DNA of 27,700 nucleotides from PALSA-1336 sp964592725. Lineage in GTDB: Bacteria; Patescibacteriota; Doudnabacteria; UBA920. Shown in pieces: positions 7,091 to 15,373 of the stretch (the stretch's first letter is position 1; each line of letters begins with the position of its first letter). The notes under the pieces were generated by a model. The model made no database searches and was not told the origin of the DNA. It was given only the letters and a program-made list of their open reading frames with translations. The stretch is taken from assembly GCA_964592725.1 (NCBI GenBank), contig CAZQFQ010000017.1, positions 1 to 27,700 of the forward strand, given 5' to 3'. Both the position numbers and the translations under genes were made by a program.

Positions 7091-7100
7091 ATAAGGTTAA

Positions 7101-7158
7101 GGATTACGGATTAGTTACGGATATACGGATCCATATATCCGTAAGCGATCAGTAATCC
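7101..7158. repeat. Nested inverted repeat between the small genes and uvrA
   Basis: Outer arms GGATTAC (7101-7107) and GTAATCC (7152-7158) surround inner perfect arms TTACGGATATA (7115-7125) and TATATCCGTAA (7134-7144). No T run follows, so it is unlikely to be a terminator and is probably another dispersed repeat. Confidence 0.65.
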
Positions 7159-7185
7159 ATAGCCCCTTTAAGCCCTCTAAGGCAC

Positions 7186-7214
7186 TTGCCCTCTCTTGAC
7201 TTATGTGATAAAAT
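7186..7214 (+). promoter_or_regulatory. Possible promoter of uvrA
   Basis: TTGCCC (7186-7191), 17 bases, TAAAAT (7209-7214). A start near 7221 would give a leader of about 110 bases holding the direct repeats described at 7231-7272. A better -35 (TTGACT at 7196) has no well-placed -10. Confidence 0.4.
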
Positions 7215-7230
7215 TGCTACTGATTTATAT

Positions 7231-7272
7231 CGCGAAAATAGACGCGGCTACTGCAACGCGAAAATAGACGCG
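7231..7272 (+). repeat. Two 16-bp direct repeats in the uvrA leader
   Basis: CGCGAAAATAGACGCG occurs at 7231-7246 and again, identically, at 7257-7272. The start-to-start distance is 26 bases. The position between promoter and start suggests a regulator-binding site. GCGAATTCACGTTTAT (7270-7285) overlaps the second copy and resembles the dyad upstream of the ORF6N gene. Confidence 0.7.
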
Positions 7273-7329
7273 AATTCACGTTTATGTTCGCCCGGTTTAC
7301 TTTCGCATAAAAGTTCGCTTCTACAAAAT

Positions 7330-10212
7330 ATGTTTGACAAAATTTCCGTCCGCGGGGCGCGGCAGCACAATTTAAAAAATCTGGACGTGGATTTGCCAAG
7401 GAACAAGCTGGTGGTTTTAACCGGCTTGTCCGGTAGCGGCAAGTCGTCTTTGGCGTTTGATACCATTTACGCCGAAGGCCAGCGCCGCTATGTGGAATCG
7501 CTTTCGGCCTACGCGCGGCAGTTCATTGGTTTAATGGACAAACCGGACGTGGATAAAATAGAAGGGTTGTCTCCGGCCATATCAATCGACCAGAAATCGG
7601 CTTCGCATAATCCGCGTTCAACCGTGGGTACGGTGACGGAAATTTACGATTATATGAGGCTTCTTTGGGCGCGCATCGGAGTGCCCCACTGCCCGGTTTG
7701 CGGCAAAAAAATTCAGGGCCAGACCATTGCCGCCATGGTGGAGCAGTTGTTAAGTTTAAAACTCGGAACGAAAATTATTTTGCTGGCGCCGTTTATTAAA
7801 GATCAAAAAGGCGAGCACCGCGTTATTTTTGAGCAAATTAAAAAAGCGGGTTTTGCGCGCATACGTTTGGACGGCACGGTTATGGATTTAAACGAGGCCG
7901 AAAGATTAAACTTGGACAAGCAGAAAAAGCATAGTATAGATGTGGTGGTAGATAGACTGACAATCAATCCGGAAGATAAAGGAAGGCTGTCGGAAAGTTT
8001 GGAAAAGGCTTTGAATTTGGGCGATGGGATTGCTAAGGTGATAAAATTTGATGAACAAAAAAACCCTCACCCCGGCCCTCTCCCAAAGGGAGAGGGGGGC
8101 TCCGCAGATATAATTCTCTCCCAAAAATTCGCCTGTCCCGACGGCCATGTCCAATTGTCGGAGCTGGATCCGCGCGATTTTAGTTTTAACAGTCCGCACG
8201 GCGCTTGTTCGGAATGCAAAGGCTTGGGCAACAAGCTGACCGTGGAGCCGGATTTGGTTTTACCAAACCCGCGCTTAACTTTGGCCGAAGGCGCCATAAG
8301 GCCCTGGAGCAAAACCACCTCGCGCCTGTCCTGGTATTCGCGCATCCTGCAGGCTGTGGCCCGAGAATACGGATTTTCCGTTAACACGCCGGTCAAAGAT
8401 CTGCCCAAAAAATTTATAGATGTAATTTTATACGGCACGGGCGGACAAAAAGTAAAAGTTATCGGTGAATTTTCAAGCAGAGACGGCGAATTTGAAATGA
8501 ACACGGCTTTTGAAGGAGTCATCCCGAATTTGGAACGCCGCTACGGCGAAACCGATTCGGAATATATGCGCAGTGAAATAGAAAATTATATGCGCGTGCG
8601 CAAGTGCCCTTCCTGCAACGGCAAGCGCCTGAAACCTGAAGTTTTAGCCGTGCTCGTCGGCGGAGTCGGGATTGTGGACGCTTCGGCCATGAATATCCAG
8701 GCGGCCTTTGATTTTTTTAAAGATTTAAACCGGACTTTAAATCAAAAAGATTTGGCCATTGCCAAGCAGGTGCTTAAAGAGGTGGGCGGCCGGCTGTCTT
8801 TTTTGCTCAACGTCGGTTTGTCATATTTGTCGCTTGACCGCGCGGCCGACACTTTAAGCGGCGGGGAAGCCCAGCGCATTCGTTTGGCCACGCAAATCGG
8901 CTCCGGCTTAACCGGCGTCCTCTATATATTAGACGAGCCGTCCATTGGTTTGCATCAGCGCGACAACCGCAAACTTTTACAGACATTAAAAGATTTGCGG
9001 GATTTGGGCAACACGGTAATCGTAGTGGAGCATGACGAAGAAACTATCCGCGAGGCCGACTGGGTCGTAGATATTGGCCCGGGAGCCGGCAAGCACGGCG
9101 GGGAATTGGTGGCTGAAGGCACGCCCGCGCAGATCCAAAAAAGTTCCAAAAGTTTAACCGGCCAGTATTTGGCCGGCAAGGAATTTATAGAAGTGCCCAA
9201 AAGAAGGCGCGCGGGCAACGGCCGGAAGCTTTCAATTTTTGGCGCCGCGGAATTCAATTTAAAAGATATTAACGTGGAAATTCCGCTGGGGAAATTTGTC
9301 TGTGTTACCGGCGTATCCGGCTCGGGCAAATCCACTTTATTTCATGATATTTTAGCGCGAGCGTTGTATAAATATTTTTACAACAGCAAGGAACAGCCGG
9401 GTAAGCACAAAAAAATTCTGGGCGTGGAGCATATAGACAAAATTATCAATATCGATCAAAGTCCAATTGGCCGCACGCCGCGCAGTAACCCGGCCACTTA
9501 CACCGGCCTATTTACCCCGATTCGCGATATTTTTGCCGATACCAAAGAAGCCAGAATGCGCGGCTACAAGGCCGGGCGGTTTAGTTTTAACGTTAAAGGC
9601 GGGCGGTGCGAAAAGTGCGCGGGCGACGGAGTAATTATGGTGGAGATGAATTTTTTGCCGGACGTTTACATAACCTGCGAGGAATGCGGCGGCAAGCGCT
9701 ACAACCAACAGGCTTTGGAAATTCATTATAAAGACAAAACTATTGCCGATGTTTTGGAAATGACCGTGGACGAAGCCAAGCTATTTTTTGCCAACCTGCC
9801 GCAAATCCACAAAAAACTGGAAACTTTATCGCAAGTCGGTTTGGGCTATATGTGCCTGGGCCAAAACGCCACCACCGTTTCCGGCGGCGAGGCGCAAAGA
9901 ATAAAACTTGCTACGGAACTTTCCCGCGCTTCTACGGGACGGACTTTATATTTGCTGGATGAACCGACCACCGGTTTGCACTTTGCCGACGTTAAAAGAT
10001 TAATCAACGTATTAAATAAATTGGTGGATAAAGGCAATACGGTTGTAGTCATTGAACACAACCTCGATATGATTAAAACCGCGGACTGGCTCATTGACCT
10101 TGGCCCAGAAGGCGGAGACAAAGGCGGCCAGCTTGTCGCTTTTGGCACCCCCGAAGACCTGGCCAAAGTCAAAGCCAGCTACACGGGGCAGTATTTGAAA
10201 AAGGTTTTATAA
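7330..10212 (+). CDS. uvrA: Excinuclease ABC subunit A (UvrA)
   Basis: UvrA is the damage-sensing ATPase that loads UvrB in nucleotide excision repair. I start it at 7330 (960 residues), because MFDKISVRGARQHNLKNLD is the conserved family N-terminus, and the upstream codons have no family match. Visible in order: Walker A GLSGSGKSS (about residue 32), a zinc finger starting CPVCGKK (about 120), the ABC signature LSGGEAQRI (about 507), Walker B LYILDEPSIGL (about 534), second Walker A GVSGSGKST (about 661), the C-terminal zinc finger with CEKC and CEECGG, second signature VSGGEAQRI and LLDEPTTGL. A palindromic element adds PHPGPLPKGEGGS near residues 244-258. The phosphatase-family gene starts 26 bases downstream and may be co-transcribed. 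Confidence 0.97.
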   Translation: MFDKISVRGARQHNLKNLDVDLPRNKLVVLTGLSGSGKSSLAFDTIYAEGQRRYVESLSAYARQFIGLMDKPDVDKIEGLSPAISIDQKSASHNPRSTVGTVTEIYDYMRLLWARIGVPHCPVCGKKIQGQTIAAMVEQLLSLKLGTKIILLAPFIKDQKGEHRVIFEQIKKAGFARIRLDGTVMDLNEAERLNLDKQKKHSIDVVVDRLTINPEDKGRLSESLEKALNLGDGIAKVIKFDEQKNPHPGPLPKGEGGSADIILSQKFACPDGHVQLSELDPRDFSFNSPHGACSECKGLGNKLTVEPDLVLPNPRLTLAEGAIRPWSKTTSRLSWYSRILQAVAREYGFSVNTPVKDLPKKFIDVILYGTGGQKVKVIGEFSSRDGEFEMNTAFEGVIPNLERRYGETDSEYMRSEIENYMRVRKCPSCNGKRLKPEVLAVLVGGVGIVDASAMNIQAAFDFFKDLNRTLNQKDLAIAKQVLKEVGGRLSFLLNVGLSYLSLDRAADTLSGGEAQRIRLATQIGSGLTGVLYILDEPSIGLHQRDNRKLLQTLKDLRDLGNTVIVVEHDEETIREADWVVDIGPGAGKHGGELVAEGTPAQIQKSSKSLTGQYLAGKEFIEVPKRRRAGNGRKLSIFGAAEFNLKDINVEIPLGKFVCVTGVSGSGKSTLFHDILARALYKYFYNSKEQPGKHKKILGVEHIDKIINIDQSPIGRTPRSNPATYTGLFTPIRDIFADTKEARMRGYKAGRFSFNVKGGRCEKCAGDGVIMVEMNFLPDVYITCEECGGKRYNQQALEIHYKDKTIADVLEMTVDEAKLFFANLPQIHKKLETLSQVGLGYMCLGQNATTVSGGEAQRIKLATELSRASTGRTLYLLDEPTTGLHFADVKRLINVLNKLVDKGNTVVVIEHNLDMIKTADWLIDLGPEGGDKGGQLVAFGTPEDLAKVKASYTGQYLKKVL
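8062..8103. repeat. Palindromic element inside uvrA
   Basis: CCCTCTCCC (8076-8084), AAA, GGGAGAGGG (8088-8096) is a perfect hairpin preceded by CCCTCACCCCGG. It is translated as NPHPGPLPKGEGGS between conserved UvrA regions, so the element sits in frame in the coding sequence. Confidence 0.85.
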
Positions 10213-10238
10213 AGGTTTATTTAAATAATAAATCCGTG

Positions 10239-11480
10239 ATGACGAAAGAGAAATTTATAAAACCAAGATACGGAAGTCATTCGATTGCGGAGATTGTACC
10301 GTCTATTCAAGCTTTGTTCGGCGTGCCTACGGACAGAGAAGTTTTTCCGTTTATAAAAAATGAAATTGGAAAATACGACAAAGTTATTTTATTTATTGTA
10401 GATGGTTTTGGTTTTAATCATTTCCAAAAATACAAAAAGCGGTTCCCGTTTTTAAATAAGATGTCAAGTGCCGGGAGTGTGCATCCGATTACTTCAGTAT
10501 TTCCATCAACAACTGCCGCCGCTGTAACTACCGTTCACACCGGCTTAACACCCCAAGAGCATGGTTTGCCCGAATGGTCGGTGTATTTTGAGGAGTTGGA
10601 TGAAGTTATAGAGACTCTCCCATTTCGCCCTTTAAAGACAAAAGGTCAAGATACTATGTTAAAGCGAGGCGGAAAGGCAGGCATGCTGTTTAACGGGGGG
10701 ACTCTATATCAAAAACTTAAATCTCAGGGTGTAGAATCGTTTGTTTTCATGCCAAAAGATTTGGCCTATTCCGCTTATTCAGCTGCCGTGCAAAAAGGCA
10801 GCAAAATTGTTCCTTTTAGTAGCGTTCAGGGCTTAGCTAAAAAATTCGCGTTTGTTTTAAAAAATCATAAAGGCCCGGCTTACTTTTTTGTGTACTGGGG
10901 AGAGATTGATAGTGCCGCACATCATCACGGACCTAATAGTCTAGAGCACAAACAGGCAATAAATAAATTTTTTGGAACATTGGAGAAAAAGTTTTTTAAA
11001 AAGATTAAGACGAAACTTTTTAATAATACCCTAGTGATGTTATCTGCTGACCATGGCCAAATTAATGTTAATCCAGAAGATACGATTTACCTAAATAAGT
11101 ATCCTGAGCTAATAAGAAATTTTGCAAAAAGCAGGAGCGGAAAAATTATACCGCCGACTGGCAGTCCCCGGGACATCTTTCTTCACATAAAACCAAAAAA
11201 GATAGAGGAAACCATTAAACTATTGCAAAAGTTGTTGGGGAATAAAGTTGAAATATTAAGAACATCAGATGCATATAAGAAAAGGTGGTTTGGTATAAAT
11301 AAACCCACAAAGAGGTTTAATAACAGGGTTGGTAATCTGTTAATCTTGTCCCGAAAAAATTATTTAATTTGGTATGAGCATGTGCCCGGGAAACTATTTA
11401 AGCATAAAGGGATGCATGGTGGAGCCACGGAAAAAGAAATGACAGTTCCGTTGGCAATGGCAAGAATGTCTGATTTGTAA
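10239..11480 (+). CDS. Alkaline phosphatase superfamily protein (nucleotide pyrophosphatase/phosphodiesterase type)
   Basis: This 413-residue protein has the metal-binding pattern of the type I phosphodiesterase/nucleotide pyrophosphatase branch: ILFIVDGFGF (first metal aspartate, about residue 50), FPSTTAAAVTTVHTGLTP with the likely nucleophile threonine (about 88-103), GEIDSAAHHHG (about 223) and SADHGQINV (about 270), plus a late HKGMHGG histidine motif. Enzymes of this family hydrolyse phosphate mono- or diesters. The substrate cannot be told from sequence. No signal peptide is evident, so it may be cytoplasmic. The frame could start at GTG 10236, but the adjacent ATG at 10239 is preferred. 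It lies 26 bases after uvrA and ends at a strong terminator. Confidence 0.85.
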   Translation: MTKEKFIKPRYGSHSIAEIVPSIQALFGVPTDREVFPFIKNEIGKYDKVILFIVDGFGFNHFQKYKKRFPFLNKMSSAGSVHPITSVFPSTTAAAVTTVHTGLTPQEHGLPEWSVYFEELDEVIETLPFRPLKTKGQDTMLKRGGKAGMLFNGGTLYQKLKSQGVESFVFMPKDLAYSAYSAAVQKGSKIVPFSSVQGLAKKFAFVLKNHKGPAYFFVYWGEIDSAAHHHGPNSLEHKQAINKFFGTLEKKFFKKIKTKLFNNTLVMLSADHGQINVNPEDTIYLNKYPELIRNFAKSRSGKIIPPTGSPRDIFLHIKPKKIEETIKLLQKLLGNKVEILRTSDAYKKRWFGINKPTKRFNNRVGNLLILSRKNYLIWYEHVPGKLFKHKGMHGGATEKEMTVPLAMARMSDL

Positions 11481-11501
11481 AAAGTTATGATTTTAAAAAA
11501 G

Positions 11502-11521
11502 CACCCTCGCGGGTGTTTTTT
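11502..11521. terminator. Bidirectional terminator
   Basis: CACCC (11502-11506), loop TCGC, GGGTG (11511-11515), followed by TTTTTT and preceded by AAAAAAG. It separates the convergent phosphatase-family gene and hicA; the hicA stop codon overlaps its T run. Confidence 0.85.
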
Positions 11522-11759
11522 AGTAGTTGTTCATTATTTCGGTTGCGTCATAGCCAAGATCTTCTGCCAGTTTTAATATTTCGCGTAAAGCTATTTTGTA
11601 AAGGTGGTTTGGAATTGTAATGTATTTTCCGCTTTTTGGATCAATCGCCTGCGCGTGGCTGCCTTTTCCGGATGATGTATTGATTATAAAACCGACTTTC
11701 TGTAAAGCTTTTAGTAAACGCCTCTGCCTTATATCCGAAGGCAGTTTAGGTGGTAGCAT
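11520..11759 (-). CDS. hicA: HicA-family toxin (mRNA interferase)
   Basis: HicA toxins are small double-stranded-RNA-binding-fold ribonucleases that cleave mRNA when free of HicB. The product has the family pattern: LLKALQKVGFIINTSSGKGSH with the catalytic histidine in GSHA, the strand YITIPNH and the C-terminal helix LREILKLAEDLG. I take the ATG at 11759 (79 residues), which overlaps the end of hicB by 14 bases. An upstream ATG at 11798 would add 13 residues that overlap hicB further and have no family match. Order is antitoxin first, toxin second, the reverse of the classical hicAB order but common. Confidence 0.85.
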   Translation of the reverse strand: MLPPKLPSDIRQRRLLKALQKVGFIINTSSGKGSHAQAIDPKSGKYITIPNHLYKIALREILKLAEDLGYDATEIMNNY

Positions 11760-12120
11760 ATATTTTAGCCGAGTATGTTTGTTTGGGTTTTTCGGCAACT
11801 TGTGAGGACGGTAGTTTTGGCAAGCCTTCTAAATTAATAAGATCGGGATTACAATATCGCGGCGGAATGCCGAAAGCCGTAAAAATGGCGTCTTTAATCA
11901 TCAGCTCAAGTTCCTTTTGAGTTTTGCCCGTGGTAAAAATAGTTCCCCGCGGGTAACCTACCGATTGAGCGAAAAAATAATGTTCGCCTTCTTCGTTTAC
12001 TTCCTGAACCTCAAACTTAATACCGCGATGCCTTAGCTCAATTAAGAGATCGCTGATTTTTTCCTGCGCTTGGGCCGGTGTTGCCAAATGGGATTTTATT
12101 CTTTGTATAGTCCTTTTCAT
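11746..12120 (-). CDS. hicB: HicB-like antitoxin
   Basis: This 124-residue protein precedes and overlaps hicA and is the likely antitoxin. Its central part (YFFAQSVGYPRGTIFTTGKT, then LELMIKDAIFTAFGIP) matches the HicB partial RNase H-like fold, which blocks the toxin. The first 40 residues are a basic helical extension, and there is no obvious C-terminal helix-turn-helix or ribbon-helix-helix domain, so self-regulation is uncertain. The promoter at 12127-12155 places transcription at or next to the ATG, a leaderless arrangement. Confidence 0.75.
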   Translation of the reverse strand: MKRTIQRIKSHLATPAQAQEKISDLLIELRHRGIKFEVQEVNEEGEHYFFAQSVGYPRGTIFTTGKTQKELELMIKDAIFTAFGIPPRYCNPDLINLEGLPKLPSSQVAEKPKQTYSAKIYATT

Positions 12121-12126
12121 GAATCA

Positions 12127-12155
12127 ATTCTACCATATTTATCTGTTCCTAACAA
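12127..12155 (-). promoter_or_regulatory. Promoter of hicBA giving a leaderless mRNA
   Basis: On the minus strand, TTGTTA (12155-12150), 17 bases, TAGAAT (12132-12127). The ATG at 12120 is six bases beyond the -10 box, where transcription should begin. Confidence 0.6.
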
Positions 12156-12309
12156 AACCTAAAGAATTTTTATCATTTTGAGATGGCCTTTTTATGTTAT
12201 CTCTTGTTGATAACCCAATTTTAAAAAATATTTTCATTGATAGGTAAAATTAAGGAATAATCTTTAAATATTGACTATTTTAATATTTCTTTCTAATTTA
12301 TAGGATTTT

Positions 12310-12339
12310 TTGACAAACTTTTTAAATAAGTGTTATTAT
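12310..12339 (+). promoter_or_regulatory. Promoter of the type IV pilus operon
   Basis: TTGACA (12310-12315), 18 bases, TATTAT (12334-12339). The start near 12346 gives a leader of about 120 bases before pilB, which contains the hairpin at 12391-12429. The remaining AT-rich sequence between 12156 and 12309 shows no gene. Confidence 0.65.
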
Positions 12340-12390
12340 AAGAATAAGTTTTTTATAATTGGCATAAATATAAACAAATAATATAAAAAG

Positions 12391-12429
12391 GAAGCTCGAG
12401 AAGCTCGCTTAAGGTCGGGCTTCTTTTTT
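12391..12429 (+). terminator. Attenuator-like terminator in the pilus operon leader
   Basis: GAAGCTCG (12400-12407) pairs with CGGGCTTC (12416-12423), including one G-U pair, followed by TTTTTT at 12424-12429. The 5' arm is duplicated: GAAGCTCG also occurs at 12391-12398, giving two possible partners for one 3' arm. No plus-strand gene lies upstream, so this terminator can only act on the pilus leader. Confidence 0.65.
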
Positions 12430-12466
12430 GTTTGCCCGATTGTAATTCCAACGATTTGGCCTTTTT

Positions 12467-13690
12467 ATGGCTTTGCAAATTACAGAAAAAATTGAAAAAG
12501 AATTGAGTCAAGCTGGCGGAGTTTCCATAATCAGTTTGGTGTATGATTTGATCCTCTACGCCCATACTGTTCGGGCTTCTGATATTCACTTGGATCCTAC
12601 CGAAAATTTTTTACGAGTGCGCATCCGCGTGGACGGCGAGTTACAGAATTCTTTTAATTTATCTAAAAGTATTTACCCGGAAATTATTTCACGAATTAAA
12701 ATTTTATCCGGCCTAAGGACCGACGAGCACCAGTCCGCCCAGGACGGCAGGTTCCGTTTGAATTTGGAAGGGCAAAACCCGCTTGATGTGCGCGTGTCCA
12801 TCGCCCCGACTTATTACGGCGAGAACGCGGTTTTGCGCCTGCTTGCCGAGAGGGCGGAAAATTTTACTTTGGAAAGTTTGGGTTTCAGCAAAGCCAACCG
12901 GGAAAAAATTTTAAAGGCGCTAAAAAGACCGTACGGAATGATTTTAGCAACCGGTCCCACGGGCAGCGGCAAAACCACAACGCTTTACACCATTTTAAAA
13001 ATGCTTAACACGCCGGAAGTTTCCATTATCACCGTTGAAGATCCCATAGAGTATGCCATAGAAGGTATTGAGCAAATTCAGGTAAATCCGCGCACCGGCT
13101 TAACCTTTGCCCACGGCCTGCGCGCGATTTTGCGCCAGGACCCGAACATTATTATGGTCGGAGAAATCCGCGATCACGAAACCGCGGGCATTGCCATTAA
13201 CGTAGCTTTAACCGGGCACTTGCTTCTTTCCACTTTGCACACTAACGATCCTGCTACCACCTTGCCGCGGCTTTTGGATATGAAAATTGAAAGTTATCTG
13301 GTAGCCTCAACCGTCAATGTGGTTATTGGCCAGCGGTTGGTGAGAAAAATTTGTAAGAATTGCAAAGTAACCGAAAAAATTACCGAAGCTCAGGCCAAAA
13401 GCCTGAATGAATTTCTGGTCGGGCCGGATTTAAAAAATCTAAAAATTTTATACCGCGGAAAAGGATGCGATAGCTGTAATTTTACCGGATTTTTGGGGCG
13501 CATCCCGTTGCATGAAGTGTTAGTGGTTAACGAAAAAATTAAAGAAGCCATATTGCGGAAAACAACCTGCGCGGAAATTAACACTTTAGCTAAACAGAAC
13601 GGCATGGTGAGTATGATGGAAGACGGACTGGAAAAATCCCTACAAGGGATAACAACAATTGAGGAAGTTTTAAGAGTCAGGCATGAATAG
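12467..13690 (+). CDS. pilB: Type IV pilus assembly ATPase, PilB/GspE family (short form)
   Basis: This cytoplasmic hexameric ATPase powers pilin assembly. Its 407 residues lack most of the N-terminal extension of typical PilB (about 560 residues) and start near the ASDIHLDP motif. In order: ASDIHLDP, SAQDGRF, Walker A GPTGSGKTTTLY (about residue 163), ILRQDPNIIMVGEIRD with the Walker B (about 221), His box LTGHLLLSTLHTNDP (about 248), and a zinc tetracysteine (CKNC about 295, CDSC about 333). The zinc site favours PilB/GspE over the retraction ATPase PilT. It is the first gene of the pilus operon and is followed by pilC. Confidence 0.93.
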   Translation: MALQITEKIEKELSQAGGVSIISLVYDLILYAHTVRASDIHLDPTENFLRVRIRVDGELQNSFNLSKSIYPEIISRIKILSGLRTDEHQSAQDGRFRLNLEGQNPLDVRVSIAPTYYGENAVLRLLAERAENFTLESLGFSKANREKILKALKRPYGMILATGPTGSGKTTTLYTILKMLNTPEVSIITVEDPIEYAIEGIEQIQVNPRTGLTFAHGLRAILRQDPNIIMVGEIRDHETAGIAINVALTGHLLLSTLHTNDPATTLPRLLDMKIESYLVASTVNVVIGQRLVRKICKNCKVTEKITEAQAKSLNEFLVGPDLKNLKILYRGKGCDSCNFTGFLGRIPLHEVLVVNEKIKEAILRKTTCAEINTLAKQNGMVSMMEDGLEKSLQGITTIEEVLRVRHE

Positions 13691-13807
13691 ATTAAGTTTG
13701 TAAGAAGTTGTAAGGCAAAACAAATTTTACCGGCCGCCCCGGCCTACTCCAACAAATTACCATACCGGCTGCCGCAACCTAAAATAAAAAAACCAAGAGT
13801 TTAATTT

Positions 13808-14854
13808 ATGTCAAAATTTTCCCAAAAGGAACAAATTTTATTTGCCAAACGGCTGGGATTTTTAATGAAGGCCGGAGTGCCGATTTTAGAAAGCTTGGTG
13901 CTTTTAAAAAAGCAGATGAAATCCAAAAATGCGAACAAAATGTTTGAAAAAATTATTTTGGATGTTTCCGGAGGCCGATTTTTGTCGGCTTCACTGGAAA
14001 AATTTCACGGAACGTTCGGGGATTTTGCCGTGAATATTATAAAAGTGGGGGAGCAGAGCGGAATACTTAGCCAAAATTTGGATTATTTGGCGGAGGAGTT
14101 GAGGAAAAAACAGCAAATGCGCCGCAAAATAATAGGCGCGCTTTTTTACCCGATTTTTATTGTTGCAGCAACTTTAGTTTTAACGTTGGTTTTGACGATT
14201 TTTGTTTTTCCCAAAGTGTTGCCGATTTTTTCCAGCGTTAATCTTGATTTGCCCGTCAGCACAAAAATTTTAATTTTTGCCAGCGATTTTTTAATCAAAT
14301 TTGGCTGGTTATTGGCTATCGTTTTAATAGTGGTATCCGCAGCAGTTATTTTTTTTATGAAACGCCCAAAATTTAAAATGTTGGTAGAGCATTTAATTTT
14401 AAATATTCCTTTGGCCGGCGGTATTTCCCAAAATTATTACCTTTCTAACTTTTGTCGGACTTTGGGGCTTCTTATAAAGGGGGACTTCAGGCTGGACGAG
14501 GCCATCAGAACAACAGCAAACGCGACAGAAAATCTTGTCTATCGGAATGAATTTCAAAAGTTGGCGGTTTTTGTGGACAGGGGCGAAAAAATGTCCGCCT
14601 ACTTGGAGAGCAATAAAAACCTTTTTCCCATAATGCTCGGCCATATGGTGGCTATTGGCGAAGCATCGGGAAATTTGAGCGAGACTTTTTTGTATTTGGC
14701 CGATTTGTATGAAAGCGAAGTTGACGAACTTACAAAAAATTTGTCCGGGATGGTTGAGCCGGTGTTAATGGTCTTTATGGGTTTGCTGGTAGGTTTTGTG
14801 GCAATATCCATTATTACGCCGATTTATGCCGTTACTCAAAAATTGCACTCGTAA
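13808..14854 (+). CDS. pilC: Type IV pilus inner-membrane platform protein PilC/GspF
   Basis: PilC is the membrane platform that couples the ATPase to pilin polymerisation. The 348-residue protein shows two GspF repeats, each starting with a helical bundle (FAKRLGFLMKAGVPILESL, then FCRTLGLLIKGDFRLDEAI), the VGEQSGILSQ and IGEASGNLSE motifs, and membrane helices near residues 115-140, 160-185 and 320-340. It is somewhat shorter than the usual 400, with a trimmed N-terminus. A 117-base interval separates it from pilB without a terminator. Confidence 0.93.
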   Translation: MSKFSQKEQILFAKRLGFLMKAGVPILESLVLLKKQMKSKNANKMFEKIILDVSGGRFLSASLEKFHGTFGDFAVNIIKVGEQSGILSQNLDYLAEELRKKQQMRRKIIGALFYPIFIVAATLVLTLVLTIFVFPKVLPIFSSVNLDLPVSTKILIFASDFLIKFGWLLAIVLIVVSAAVIFFMKRPKFKMLVEHLILNIPLAGGISQNYYLSNFCRTLGLLIKGDFRLDEAIRTTANATENLVYRNEFQKLAVFVDRGEKMSAYLESNKNLFPIMLGHMVAIGEASGNLSETFLYLADLYESEVDELTKNLSGMVEPVLMVFMGLLVGFVAISIITPIYAVTQKLHS

Positions 14855-14868
14855 GTAATTGCAGATTG

Positions 14869-15321
14869 ATGATTAATGATTTTAGATTTAAAAAATTGCC
14901 AATGGGATTTACTCTGATTGAAATTTTGGTGGTATTGGGAATTTTGTCGGTAATAGCCATGTTTGGATATTTAGTTACGATGGATTTTTACAAAAGTTAC
15001 GCATTTAACGCGGAGCGCGATACCATTGTGGCGATTTTACAAAAAGCCAGAAGCCAATCGCTCGCCAATATTAATGAGTCCGTTCACGGCGTGCATTTTG
15101 ACCCGGCGCAATATGTAGTTTTTCAGGGTTCGGTTTACAACAGCGGTGATGCTTTTAACCAGGTCATCCCGTCTTCTTTTTCCGTAACTCACAACGGCGT
15201 TGCCGATGTTGTTTTTGCCCAGCTTTCCGGGGATGCCGGTCCGAGCGGCAGTTTAATTTTGAGCGACGGGAAAAGATCAACAATAATATCCATAAACGGC
15301 GAAGGGCAAATTAATTGGTAA
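14869..15321 (+). CDS. Minor prepilin, GspH/FimT-like
   Basis: A type IV prepilin with the leader ending in G and the motif GFTLIEILVVLGILSVIAMF, which gives cleavage before F and the conserved glutamate at mature position 5. A long N-terminal helix continues to about residue 60, then a beta-rich C-terminal domain follows (about 150 residues in total), with HGVHFDPAQYVVF typical of FimT/GspH minor pseudopilins. I use the ATG at 14869 rather than the adjacent TTG at 14866. It would join the pilus as a minor or initiating subunit after a prepilin peptidase that is not in the window. Confidence 0.85.
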   Translation: MINDFRFKKLPMGFTLIEILVVLGILSVIAMFGYLVTMDFYKSYAFNAERDTIVAILQKARSQSLANINESVHGVHFDPAQYVVFQGSVYNSGDAFNQVIPSSFSVTHNGVADVVFAQLSGDAGPSGSLILSDGKRSTIISINGEGQINW

Positions 15322-15324
15322 TCG

Positions 15325-15368
15325 TTTGAGGGGCGCCCTCTGGGGCTGCCCCAAAGGGCGTCCCTCAA
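15325..15368. repeat. Palindromic element between two prepilin genes
   Basis: TTGAGGGGCGCCCTCTGGGG pairs imperfectly with CCCCAAAGGGCGTCCCTCAA around the short centre CTGC. It fills the gap between two pilin genes; a longer open frame through it (from 15326) is not used as the gene start. Confidence 0.75.
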
Positions 15369-15373
15369 GAAAA

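Noticed and set aside
7186..7329. N-terminal extension of UvrA by 48 residues
   Set aside because: The extension has no family similarity, contains the 16-bp direct repeats, and the family N-terminus begins at 7330.
15326..15373. N-terminal extension of the PilW-like prepilin
   Set aside because: The extra residues come from a palindromic element and would place an abnormal leader before the prepilin cleavage motif.
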